From assembly GCA_024195265.1 (NCBI GenBank), contig JAJLRJ010000014.1, positions 15,516,459-15,580,458 on the forward strand: a stretch of DNA of 64,000 bases. The letters are read 5' to 3'. This DNA comes from Dendrophyllia cribrosa (lineage: Eukaryota; Cnidaria; Anthozoa; Scleractinia; Dendrophylliidae). Below the pieces are notes generated by a model. The model saw only the letters and a program-made list of their open reading frames with translations. It ran no database searches and was not told the DNA's origin. Shown one piece after another: positions 21,237-31,124 of this stretch. The position numbers and the translations under genes are program-made. Position 1 is the stretch's first letter, and every line of letters begins with the position of its first letter.

Positions 21237-22331
21237 ATGAATTCTCATCTTCGCTCAAGCTGTACCTGTTTGGTCTTTCTATCAGCTCTCGTATTACTTT
21301 TCACAGTCTCCGTTTATGTTCGAACTATATCCTTCGGAAAAGATTTATATGCGTTTAATATCAACGAGTTTGTCTCTCCATTTGCCAATGGATCATCAAG
21401 TTACTACAAAAGGAAACAATTTGTTTATCTCGTTCAAGCAGAGAGTTGTTTATCTCAACATCTGTCCTCATTTATCAGATTTGAAACCAACCATGGACGT
21501 GATTTCATAGTGTTGAGTTGGGGAAAACGGTGCTTAGATTCGTCAACAAACTTGAGTGGTGTGGTTTATTTTTACGGCAAGAATACTACATGGAGTACCG
21601 GTCGAAATATACTATATCGCCTGGCCATGAACAGGGATGACAAATACCGATATTACGTCTTTCTTGATGAAGATATAGAATTTTCCTTTACATCTAATAT
21701 ATCTCATGATGTCTACAGCAAAGAAACTAAACACCCACTTGAAGCTTTTGAAAATTTCCTACTAAGCTATGAACCCGCCGTCGGGCTGTGTAATTATTGC
21801 AGTCGATGTGGGAAACGTCTGTCAGATGGCTCTTACGTTCCCGCGCTTTGCTGTTCGCCGCGTCCCGCCATTGGAAATCTCCCGCCAATTTTACCGGTGA
21901 CCATCTCGTTTGATGCTGCCATCAACGCTTTTCACGCCCATGCCATTCGACATATTTTACCCTATAGACTTGATTACGAAAACATAAGCTGGTGGGAAAG
22001 CCAGAAATACGTTATTTTAGCTTCAGATGTTCTATTTCGGGGTCAAGTTGTGCGATACACCCCTGTGACCGCAATTAACAACAATCATAGAGATTACCCC
22101 CAGCAAGTTATTGACAACTGGAGGGCCATACTGGAGGATATCAGGAAAGGCGTACCTAAAAGATATAAAAATCAGAGTGTCTTCGAAATGGAACCTGTTA
22201 TTGATATGATTCCCGACATCAGTGGAAATGTTGTTCATACTCTCTTATGGAATATATCCATTCCTGAGCCGAAAACGCCAATTGTTCCATACAGTCATTT
22301 TGATAATAAGTCGACACAAAAGAAAGAATAA
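21237..22331 (+). CDS. Putative Golgi type II membrane glycosyltransferase-like protein, intronless
   Basis: 364 residues from the ATG at 21237 (an in-frame stop at 21201 excludes an earlier start). There is a short cytoplasmic tail (MNSHLRSSCTC), an anchor helix at about 12-28, then a luminal domain with at least six N-glycosylation sequons. The central motif RYYVFLDEDIEF (DED at 144-146), following a TGRNILYRLAM helix, has the layout of the metal-binding DxD loop of GT-A glycosyltransferases. The later FDAAINAFHAHAIRHILPYR and WWESQKYVILAS stretches complete a compact domain. I infer a sugar transferase of unknown donor and acceptor. A strong acceptor (ttttatag at about 21147) suggests a 5' UTR intron. 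No frameshift is seen. Sure of the protein, less sure of the function. Confidence 0.8.
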   Translation: MNSHLRSSCTCLVFLSALVLLFTVSVYVRTISFGKDLYAFNINEFVSPFANGSSSYYKRKQFVYLVQAESCLSQHLSSFIRFETNHGRDFIVLSWGKRCLDSSTNLSGVVYFYGKNTTWSTGRNILYRLAMNRDDKYRYYVFLDEDIEFSFTSNISHDVYSKETKHPLEAFENFLLSYEPAVGLCNYCSRCGKRLSDGSYVPALCCSPRPAIGNLPPILPVTISFDAAINAFHAHAIRHILPYRLDYENISWWESQKYVILASDVLFRGQVVRYTPVTAINNNHRDYPQQVIDNWRAILEDIRKGVPKRYKNQSVFEMEPVIDMIPDISGNVVHTLLWNISIPEPKTPIVPYSHFDNKSTQKKE

Positions 22332-22605
22332 TTGTTAGTCACTAGCTACCGAAATGTGACAACAAAAAGTCCCCACCTCAGCTGACATGTCTACCACATG
22401 TGATGCTGTTTGACTTGTGTCATCTGTAGTTCTCTTTGGAAGGTACAATATTGTTGTCTTGACGTAACATGATATTATATCAACAGATGTTAATTAAAGA
22501 CGTGCATGTAAGGAGAATTTAAGGCTTGAAACTAGAAGAGTTAACTGGTAACTGGTAGCTAGATAAAGGAAAAAAGCAACATAGCAAAAAACTGTTCAGA
22601 GGATA

Positions 22606-22611
22606 AATAAA
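22606..22611 (+). promoter_or_regulatory. Possible polyadenylation signal of the glycosyltransferase-like gene
   Basis: AATAAA about 275 bp after the stop codon, in AT-rich sequence and on the right strand. Confidence 0.35.
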
Positions 22612-22759
22612 AAACGTTTATAAATAGATAAATTTTATCTTTCGGATAGAGATTTATCCATTGCATAAATATATTCGCTCTTAATTTTTACTTTCAGCGA
22701 GCCGGATAAGCCTGTTAAACCGGTTTAACCAGAACCTGTTAAGCCGGTTTAACCAGAGA

Positions 22760-23705
22760 CTTTAGTGTACTATACGGGGATGCTCCGCCCGAAAGGGGTA
22801 CCTCTTTGAGGTTGGAGGTATATAAAAGAGTATGGATTTACGAAGTGAAGTTTAGAAAAGGGTAGGAAATTAAGACTGCCATTTTGGCATTATAAAAAGA
22901 GCCTTTCATAATATCTCAAACAGACGCACGTAACGGCTTATTCGTCTATTAAAGTGCCTATAAGCCCTAGAAAGTTATTTTCAGAATCAACTCTATGTAC
23001 ATTGAATAGTCGAATGGTAAAATATTTCTGGTTTTGAACGTCGCGTTTGTGAGTTACAGAGATTTGAATTTACAAAATGCTAATTAGATTACGTCAACCC
23101 GGGAATTTGCCATTATTTCTACGCCAATTTACAACGCAGTTTACAGTTTGAAAATAATTAATTTGATAAATGCTAAAAATAAACTGTGGATAGTCGATTG
23201 ATTCGTAAAAAATATTACTTGGAGGTGAAAACAAGTAGTTGTATAATAAATGATTCCCGGGTTGACGTCATCTAATTAGCATTTTGTAAATTCAAATTTA
23301 TATAACTCACAAACGCGACGTTCAAAACCAGAAATATTTTACCATTCAACTATTCAATGTACATAGAGTTGATTCTGAAAATAACTTTCTAGGGGTTATA
23401 GGCACTTTAACGGTATTTTAATATTTATACTGAAGTGAAAAGTAAGTGAACGTTGCTCAAATGTTACAAAGAGCCAAAAACGCTTCTTTTGTTTTTCCTC
23501 TTTCATTACATCATGTATCAGGGATGTAAGTTAACTAGACATGACAGCCACGTGGTATATAAAAGGGATACCATTTTCTATGAAAGGCATATATACCAAA
23601 GTCTTACCTTTTCTGTTCAAAACGGTATATAAAAGGGTGAGGGTTTGGATGTCGTGGCAGAGCATCCCCATACAAAACTTTATTGAGTACCCCACCCCCC
23701 ACCCC
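22760..23705 (+). mobile_element. E1 element, old copy interrupted by a large foldback
   Basis: ACTATACGGGGATGCTCCGC at left and CAAAACTTTATTGAGTACCC at right, with E1 text on both sides of 22949-23410. Confidence 0.6.
22949..23410. mobile_element. Long foldback element, about 200-bp arms
   Basis: TTAAAGTGCCTATAAGCCCT at the left and its inverse at the right. Arms match through GAACGTCGCGTTTGTGAGTT and ATGCTAATTAGATTACGTCA. Confidence 0.7.
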
Positions 23706-24164
23706 CAGAGTTAGCATCCTTTATAAGGGGTGTCGAATCAATACAAAATGTATACACGTAACAGCTCATGAATCATTTTTGAATTTGAATTGGATATAAT
23801 TATTTCCACAGAGTTTTTAAAAATTTTAATGAGCAGCTTTAGTAGACAAACTTTTCCTAACATGTGACATAAGATTACAACAAAAATTTGAGAGCAAGCT
23901 TATAGATATTTTAATTACAATTTATCAACAATAAAATAACACAATTTTGCTTTCACGAGTTCCATTTCCTTCCTGAACTCAGCGGCGGTCCATATTTCTT
24001 AACCTTAATTATAACAATTTTTCCAGTAGCTTTAACAGCCCCGGGGGGGACTTCTAATTCCATATAAAAATGACGGGGGTTCTCGTCGGAAGTTTTCGAA
24101 CAACAAACTAAAATGTACCGGAATCTCGTCAGTTTGTTGGGCGTAGCTCAAATGGAATTTTACC

Positions 24165-24718
24165 CTTAAAGTGTCCATAACAATTTTTTCAAATTTTCTT
24201 ATCTAAATTTATACGTCACTTAATGAACGTCTGCGAAAACATTTTTTGATTTCAACAAAACGTGAATTTTTTATGAGTTTTTAAAGTCTTCGAAATTGCC
24301 GCCATTTTGGACCACCATTCGCAGTAGTCTCCTCTCGGTCGGACGGGAGCTGTGACGTAGATTAAGGAACGCGTGTTCGAGACTTATTCCCATCTCACTT
24401 GTAAATAAGCGGACATTTTTTTATTCTCGCCAAAAATGCCTGAAAGATGTGTCGCAGCGCGCTGTAACAAGATATCTTACCCCGAGAAGAATATTTCTAT
24501 GCACAAGATTCTTGAACCTTCGTCACAGACTGATCTCGTGGGCTTATTACGAGCCGGTTGTCATTCTTATCAGCGGGGCGGGTCGACCGCAAAAAAAATA
24601 GGATTTTGAAGACTTTAAAAAATCATAAAAAATTCACGTTTTGCTGAATTAAAAAAAAATTTCGCAGACGTTCATTACGTAACGTGTAGATAAAAAAGAA
24701 TCGTTAAGGGCATTTTAA
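24165..24718. mobile_element. Foldback element carrying the THAP fragment, nested in an E2 element
   Basis: Arms at about 24165-24300 and 24600-24715 are inverted copies (for example TTAATGAACGTCTGCGAAAA against its complement at 24661-24680). It interrupts an E2 copy between its ...ATTTTACCC and ...AGAGGTAYCAATTCT parts. Confidence 0.5.
24436..24609 (+). pseudogene. N-terminal piece of a THAP-type zinc finger inside a foldback element
   Basis: Open frame starting MPERCVAARCNKISYPEKNI then SMHKIL. The initiator-near CxxxxC followed by (I/V)SxHK is the start of a THAP DNA-binding domain, as used by P-element and Kolobok transposases and many host genes. The second half of the domain (Trp, Pro, C-x2-H) is missing, so this is a relic. 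Confidence 0.45.
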
Positions 24719-24754
24719 GAGGTATCAATTCTAAAATAACACATGATCTTACAA

Positions 24755-25165
24755 ACAGCCCCGGTGGCGGGGGCGGGGTTGGCGTATAAAAATGACGGGG
24801 GTGCTCCTCGGAAATTTTCGAAAAACACCCTAAAAGGTACCAGAATCTTGTTTGGTGTGCGTGGCTTAAAATAATTTTTATCCCTAAGAGGTTCCAATTC
24901 TAAAACAACACATGTCATATTCTGTCATATTTTTTCGGCTCAGGCCCTAAAAGGTACCGCGATAATTCTAACGGTGGTCATTTTAGATTTTAGTACCCTA
25001 AGCGGTACCAAACTACAAATTTTGACCCCTAAAAGGTACGACGAGCACCCCCGTCATTTTTATATGGGAATCCCCCCCCCCCCCCCCCAGGGACAAACAG
25101 CTCCTGTCATATTCTTTCGGCTCAATACCCTAAAAGATACCGCGATCATTTTTATATGGGAGTCC
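24755..25165 (-). mobile_element. E2 element(s), poly-C inside
   Basis: Two adjacent or overlapping copies with AAAATGACGGGGGTGCTC and CCGTCATTTTTATATGGGA. Confidence 0.55.
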
Positions 25166-25183
25166 CCCGGGTTAAACAGATAT

Positions 25184-25575
25184 CTAATCTTCTTCCATTG
25201 TCTGACCGTACGCTCGCTTTAGCAAATTTCTACGGGTCAACGATCTTCTTCCAGGTATTGGGCCTGAGTACCAGCCATTGGCTTCTTTGACTTGACCTTG
25301 TAGTGCGCCTGTAAGTCGGTTGGAAGCCGCTGAACCAGTATCATGGTCTTGGGATTCTGTTTCTCCAGTACGTATACTTTCGTCCCCTGGCCTCGGCGGA
25401 TAAATTGTCTGCCCACGTTTAGTCTTCGATGCTTTGAAAATGCTACGGCTCACCGATCTTCTACCAGGAGGAGGGTAATTATAAGAGTTTGCTTGTAGTT
25501 GAGTTTGAGTCAATTGACTTTCGTCTCCAGGCCTTGGCGGCCACATTGCTGGCGGTGTCGATCGAGCAGATATTT
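25184..25575 (-). CDS. Peptide-bearing last exon
   Basis: Acceptor at 25576-25577. It carries two PPRPGDES copies, two P(P/I)PGRRS copies and further KR/RR sites, ending AYGQTMEED. The two PGRRS copies are followed by similar text (VSRSIFK and LTRRNLLK), which points to internal duplication, as is common in peptide precursors. The acidic tail and Ser/Thr-rich spacer fit a prohormone. Confidence 0.55.
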
Positions 25576-28500
25576 CTAAGGAGAGAAACCTATTCTTTAA
25601 ATGTCATTGCTCTTTCCTAAAGCCCATGAATATCTTTTGAAAGGCCTATGTTAGCTTTGTTAGCACAGGAGGTTTAGTAGTGGCCTTGTCGTGTCACTGC
25701 CGCTACAACCACATGATAATTAACAATTATTGGATGAGGTTGAGCATGATAGCGATAATTATCAAGGCCAAAGTTTGTGTTATCTGCCGAAGCCGAAGGC
25801 TGAGGCGGATAACACAAGCTGAGGCCTTGATAATTATCGCTATCATGCGAAAACCGAATCCAATAATTGTTTTATTATGCATATTCCTGAGCTGCACTTG
25901 TAAAGACAAGAGTGCGCACAAAAAAGTGATCAATGCACAGCAGTCAACTTGTAAGTAAACAACTTACGTCACTTCTGCATGCATAAAACTATTGTCTGTA
26001 GGTATGACGTCACTTCTACATATATAAAATTCATTGTCTGTAGGTATGACGTAACAGAAACAGCAAGCAATAATTAGCTGCGTGCTTATAGCCAATCAAA
26101 ATCGAGCTAGTGACACCAATGTATAATAATTAATAATTATTAGATGAGTTTGAACATGATAGCGAGAATTATCAAGTGAAACAAAAGAAACGGCAAAATG
26201 ATCCTTACCGCAGAAAAACAGAAGCAGAAGCATAGCCGAGGTTTGTGTTATCCGCTAAAGCCGAAGGGTGTGGCGGCTAACACAAATAGACATTTTAAAG
26301 CACTAATTCGTCATTTTAGGCTAAACTTTGCAGCCTATTTTAGCTTTTCCCTTCACAGATTGTGAAATCTTGTAATTACTTTCCCGCTGCCTGGCACGCT
26401 TGCATGACGTCACCTCTGCGTTTTAAAGTCTGACTTTCTGTAGATATGACGATATTACGTCACAATTCGATGCCAGCTTGAATTAGCCGGTGTGGTCTCA
26501 GGTCAAGCCCAAATCATACCGTCCAGAATGACGTCGGACACCTTATTGAGACTTATATAACGGAGTAACTGGTTAGCTTTCAGTTGAGGTTGGGGGTAGC
26601 AGTTTATATAGTTAAATTTAGGACTAAGCAACCCGAGAAGCTAGGTGGTACAGTGGTACGGTAGGCTATGTAAGCCTAAGTCTAGTTGATGTCACAGGTT
26701 TAATCCTGAGTGGGGATTTTAGATTTTCTTTTTTACACTAAAAAATTTATTGAAAATAAAATTCTAAGTGTCGACATTACGTCATATAAGTCTCAATAAG
26801 GTGTCCAATGTCCCTCTGGACGGTATGATTTAGGCACAACCGTGGTATCAGCTAATGAGAATAGAGATGGACAAAAATGGATAATAATTTCATTTATTGA
26901 CTCTTTCATCCGGCACTCCTTCTGATTTGTTTTGGATTGCGGATAAAACTGAAAGCTTAAGGAAACTAATTGCCGCATGTGACCACCATTAATTGCAGTG
27001 GGCAAATAAAAAATAGCAACTAACCTCTACAAAAACTAAATCACCGGCTTTTACAGGCAAAATCAGAACAACGTTCTTGGGTCGTTTCTTTCGAGAGAAC
27101 ACTGAACTAAATTGTAAAGCCTTGTCCAGAAATATTAGAAAAAAAGTTACATGACTTGTCTTTGTAACTATTTTTAAACTAAAATTTAAGTACGGAGCTG
27201 TTTTTACTTATGAAACAAATTTTATCGGAAAACGAACAAAGTAGATCTGAAAAAATAAATTTATGATCTCAGCATCGCACTTCATAATAATAATAAAAGT
27301 AATAAAATGTACATTAACCTTCGCATCTCGGATATCAAACCACAGCTATACCACCCTCTGTTTGGTTGGTATCCTGTGCATCTGTAATGGCCCGTATCGG
27401 TTTATAAAACTAGCCTCACTAAAGGCGAAATTTAGGACTCTTAAACAGATGAAAATGAAATAAAAACTGCACAGGCTTACCATTCTCTGTTTGTGTGGTG
27501 TCCTGTGCATCTGTAATGGCCATATCGGTTTATAAAACTAGCCTCACTAAATGCGAAATTTAGGACTCTTAGAACTGATAAAAAATCAAATAAAGACTGT
27601 TAAAATCACGGCCATTATAGATGCACAGTACACCACACAAACAGAAAATAGTAAGCCTGTGAAAAAATTAAACTGCAAAGGACCGCAAACGATAATCCTG
27701 CCAACTACATGCATTTTCGCAGTCGTCTTTAGGTTTTCGCTACGCGGAGCTGACGAGTTCCAATAAGAACGAAACAGCTGTCCTCGGCTGCAACCCTACT
27801 TTATCGGTTTCTGTCGTGTTGGTGTCTTGCAAAGTTTACCTTTTTACGTAGTCAGATCAGTCTTGCAGTTTATCTTCTGTGAAAAAACATTCCTGGATTA
27901 TGATTGTAAAAATTCTTGGCTTTCATATGACGTCATAAAAATTCAAAAATCTAAACTTTACATTCTACAAAGCTGTTTCTAACATGGTATGTAGATGCCT
28001 GTGTTACAATCGTCCAAAATAAGTTTTAGGTTTTAACGATGTTTTGCTTCCGATTTGCATAGCTAGGTTTTAAATGTGTCACGCAATTTGTCACGCTATT
28101 TCAGATCAGCCGTGAAAATAAACAAAATTGAACCAGTTGAAAGTTAGTTTTGCATTATAGATGCTTATAAGCTGATTTTATGGAACTTTTATTGAATCCA
28201 ATCTTTTGTGATGAAACTTTTGGTGTAATTAAGACTTTGAAGTTTTGGCCGCCATGTTTGTGTCCCTAAGTGGAAAATGACCAATACTTATTCGCCTATA
28301 ACTCTTGAACGAAATGCCCTTGCGCTAAAAAAATTGGCCCAGATGTGTAGTTTTAAACTCTCTACAATTCCACAAACGTTTTGGATTGAAATCTGTTTTT
28401 TAATGCTCGGAATTTTGATATGATGTAAGTGCAAACCAGCAACAAGTCTCTGGCGTGCTACGACTCACCTTGGTCATGTGCCTCCGATCGACCTTAACCT

Positions 28501-29237
28501 CGCATTCAAATGTACAACTACGAGTAAGGGAGCTATGTCACAGACTTTTAGTATCACTTTGAAAATCTCAAAAAATAATGGTCCAGTTTTGTTGTCAAAA
28601 TTTGATATATTTTGTGATAGGTGGTCATCAAGAAATCAAAATTGCTATTCGTGTATAAGTTTGAATTTGTTTAGTCGTTGTCTTGTCTCTTTATCCTAAT
28701 ATCAAAATTTAAATTCTCCGTTCTAGTCCTATACATTTCCTATAGAAGTAGTGGGGAGAAATTGTTTGGATATCAAGAGAACTCATCTTGTGTAATCATG
28801 TCCTTAATTCTCATGACCTTTTTGATTGATTAGGCATTGATCTTACAAGGAGAAATTTGATGCTGATCACTCTTAGAGCTTAAAGTCTCTGCTTTGCTTT
28901 GCTTTCATCGCTTTCGGCGATGTTTTCTTCGTATTTCAGGGCAACAAAGCAAGCTTAAGGCAAACACCTGGCCATAATCATGAAAACTCAATATCTCAAC
29001 CGGGACACTACAGTCTCTTCAGCCACTAATGGTCAACGTGCTTTCTCTTTTTATGTTCCTAAAATGTCGAACGATTTGCCGCACTTCATCAAATCACTTG
29101 TGAAACTCTATCAATTTTTTTCTTTACAAAAAATCATATTTTTCGTTATTTTATCTAAATTACTAATTATTATTTCTATTTTGTCGACATCTGATACACT
29201 GTAAGCGCGTTGAGATTTTTAAACGCGCGATAAGAAC

Positions 29238-29287
<50 letters not shown>

Positions 29288-31040
29288 TGCGCAGAAAATG
29301 TCATTGTCTTTCGCTGCGGATGGCCAGGACAGAAAGCAAATACTTATCAAAATTAAATATACAATTTATAATGCAGTAAAAGATGCAAATTACGCCAGTT
29401 TGGGAAATGCAATTATCTTTACAACTCATTGTTTCTGCATAATCTTTTGGAAGTATTTCATAAGTTTTCAAAACATTATTTTATAGTCCAGAATTCTCCT
29501 GAGTCAGCGGTGGATGAAACCCTGAAGTGCGACATTAAAATGAAAAGAATCGAGCAGTACTTTCTTATAAAAATGTTTATTATGCTGTAGTCGGTGATTC
29601 TAACTTTTGAGTCTGTGGATGAAATCCTACAGTGTGACCATTCAAATGAAAGCTACTGAGCAGTACTTTCCTGTGGTTCTGTTTATTATGCTGCAGTTGG
29701 TGATCAGCTAACTTTTGAGTCTGTGAATGAAATCCTACAGTGTCGTGACCATTCAAATGAAAGCTATTGAGCAGTACTTTAATGTGGTACTGTTTATTAT
29801 GCTGTACAAGGTGGTTCTAACTTTTGAATCTGTGAATGAAATCCTAAAGTATGGCCGTTTAAATGAAAGCTTTTGAGCAGTACTGTTTATTATGCTGTAC
29901 AAGGTGGTTCTAACTTTTGAATCTGTGAATGAAATCCTAAAGTATGGCCATTTAAATGAAAGCTTTTGAGCAGTACTTTCTTGTGATACTCACAGTTTAT
30001 TATGCTGTACAAGATGGTTCTAACTTTTGACTTTGTGGAAGAAATCCTAAAGTGTGACTATTGAAATGAAAACGTTTGAGCAGTACTTTCTTGTGATACT
30101 CACAGTTTATTATGCTGTACAAGATGGTTCTAACTTTTGACTTTGTGGAAGAAATCCTAAAGTGTGACTATTGAAATGAAAACGTTTGAGCAGTACTTTA
30201 ATTCTTGTGATACTCACAGTTTATTATGCTGTTCAAGGTGGTTCTAACTTTTGACTTTGTGGAAGAAATCCTAAAGTGTAACTATTGAAATGAAAACGTT
30301 TGAGCAGTACTTTCTTGTGATACTCACAGTTTATTATGCTGTACAGGGTGGTTCTAACTTTTGACTTTGCGGATGAAATCCTAAAGTGTGACTATTGAAA
30401 TGAAAACGTTTGAGCAGTACTTTCTTGTGATACTCACAGTTTATTATGCTGTACAAGGTGGTTCTAACTTTTGACTTTGTGGATGAAATCCTAAAGTGTG
30501 ACTATTGAAATGAAAACGTTTGAGCAGTACTTTCTTGTGATACTCACAGTTTATTATGCTGTACAAGGTGGTTCTAACTTTTGACTTTGTGGATGAAATC
30601 CTAAAGTGTGACTATTGAAATGAAAACGTTTGAGCAGTACTTTCTTGTGATACTCACAGTTTATTATGCTGTACAAGGTGGTTCTAACTTTTGTGCCTGT
30701 GGATAAAATCCTAAAGTGTAACCATTCAAATGAAAGCTGATAAGCAGTACTTTATATTTACTGTAGTGCTATTTATTTATACTACATAGGGTGGTTCTCA
30801 CTTTTGCGTTTTAGGATAAAATCTTAAAGCGTGACATTTAGAAGAAGTTCCTTCCGTATGGAGCTGCCGTTTGTTGCAATAATTATATTTGATATTTTTT
30901 CAGTTTTTAATATTAAAGGCCATTACTGGGTCCTCAGAAGTAAACCCTTAAAAGAACGAACTAAAAAGTAACCGTTTTTTCTTACCTGCAATGCATATAT
31001 AAACCCCTAAGCAAACTGCAATCACCAAACTTGGATTCAT
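25184..31040 (-). CDS. Candidate secreted (neuro)peptide precursor, two exons
   Basis: Exon 30986-31040 encodes a signal peptide (MNPSLVIAVCLGVYICIA) and stops in phase 1 at GCAG|gtaaga. Exon 25184-25575 starts in phase 1 after ctccttag and runs 129 codons to a stop. Joined, they give about 148 residues. The mature part is Pro/Arg-rich and repetitive: WPPRPGDES, YPPPGRRSVSR, TKRGQTIYPPRPGDES, YSGPIPGRRSLTRR, NLLKRAYG. Gly followed by RR, or by an acidic residue, is the cnidarian signature for cleavage and C-terminal amidation, and PPRPG would yield RPamide-type ends. Five dibasic sites occur in the exon. Neither exon shows a stop or frameshift. Alternative first or middle exons: 26209-26233 (MLLLLFFC, phase 1) or 27025-27101 (phase does not fit the last exon). 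Function is inferred from motifs only. Confidence 0.5.
25713..25876. mobile_element. Foldback MITE AATTATTGGATGAG
   Basis: Arms contain GATAGCGATAATTATCAAGG and GTGTTATCTGCCGAAGCC. A broken relative is at 26125-26290. Confidence 0.65.
26125..26290. mobile_element. Broken copy of the AATTATTGGATGAG MITE
   Basis: The left arm is present and the right arm lost. It carries about 52 bp of extra sequence, including a small - strand ORF start (MLLLLFFC). Confidence 0.5.
26512..26835. mobile_element. Foldback element containing a tRNA-like SINE head
   Basis: The inverted ends both read AAATCATACCGTCCAGA (right copy diverged) with TAAGTCTCAATAAGGTGTCC. Inside, at 26625-26715, an A-box-like AGCTAGGTGGTACAGTGGTA and a B-box-like AGGTTTAATCC are spaced as in tRNA-derived SINEs. 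Confidence 0.45.
27025..27101 (-). CDS. Possible internal exon within the peptide-precursor locus
   Basis: Acceptor gttcag and donor GTAGAG|gttagt bound an open segment starting VFSRKKRPKNVVLILPVKAG. Its start phase fits the signal-peptide exon, but its end phase (0) does not fit the last exon. It may be an alternative exon or chance. Confidence 0.2.
27469..27660. repeat. Inverted repeat next to a 130-bp direct duplication
   Basis: ACAGGCTTACCATTCTCTGT matches the inverse at 27636-27660. The block GCATCTGTAATGGCC...GGTTTATAAAACTAGCC is also duplicated directly (27379 and 27508). Confidence 0.55.
28980..29290 (+). pseudogene. 3' end of a decayed non-LTR retrotransposon
   Basis: The frame contains AFSFYVPKMSNDLPHFIKSL, the C-terminal signature of animal LINE reverse transcriptase ORFs (xFSxxxPxxWNxLPxxIx). 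A TGTAAGCGCGTTGAG motif and a (TTA)n tail follow, as in coral LINE 3' ends. It decays into frameshifts. Confidence 0.5.
29240..29286 (+). repeat. (TTA)n microsatellite, LINE tail
   Basis: Fifteen units after the LINE 3' end. Confidence 0.85.
29500..30850 (+). repeat. Largest array A block, with a homogenised 110-bp subfamily
   Basis: Over a dozen units. From about 29970 to 30680 successive units share an extra ACTCACAG insert and a TTTGACTTTGTGG variant, and repeat at 110 bp with very few changes. Confidence 0.85.
30986..31040 (-). CDS. Signal-peptide exon of the peptide precursor
   Basis: ATG at 31040, 18 hydrophobic residues, donor GCAG|gtaaga. It lies about 70 bp downstream of a TATA motif on the same strand. 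Confidence 0.55.
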
Positions 31041-31110
31041 AATTACGTCCGCCGAGTGCCACCGAGAGGAGTCTGCCCAAATGTGTATCGATTCTAACCA
31101 AGAGGAGCTT

Positions 31111-31120
31111 TATTTATAGT
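31111..31120 (-). promoter_or_regulatory. TATA box upstream of the signal-peptide exon
   Basis: On the - strand this reads ACTATAAATA, 71 bp before the ATG at 31040. That allows a start of transcription about 30 bp downstream and a short leader. Confidence 0.4.
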
Positions 31121-31124
31121 AGAT

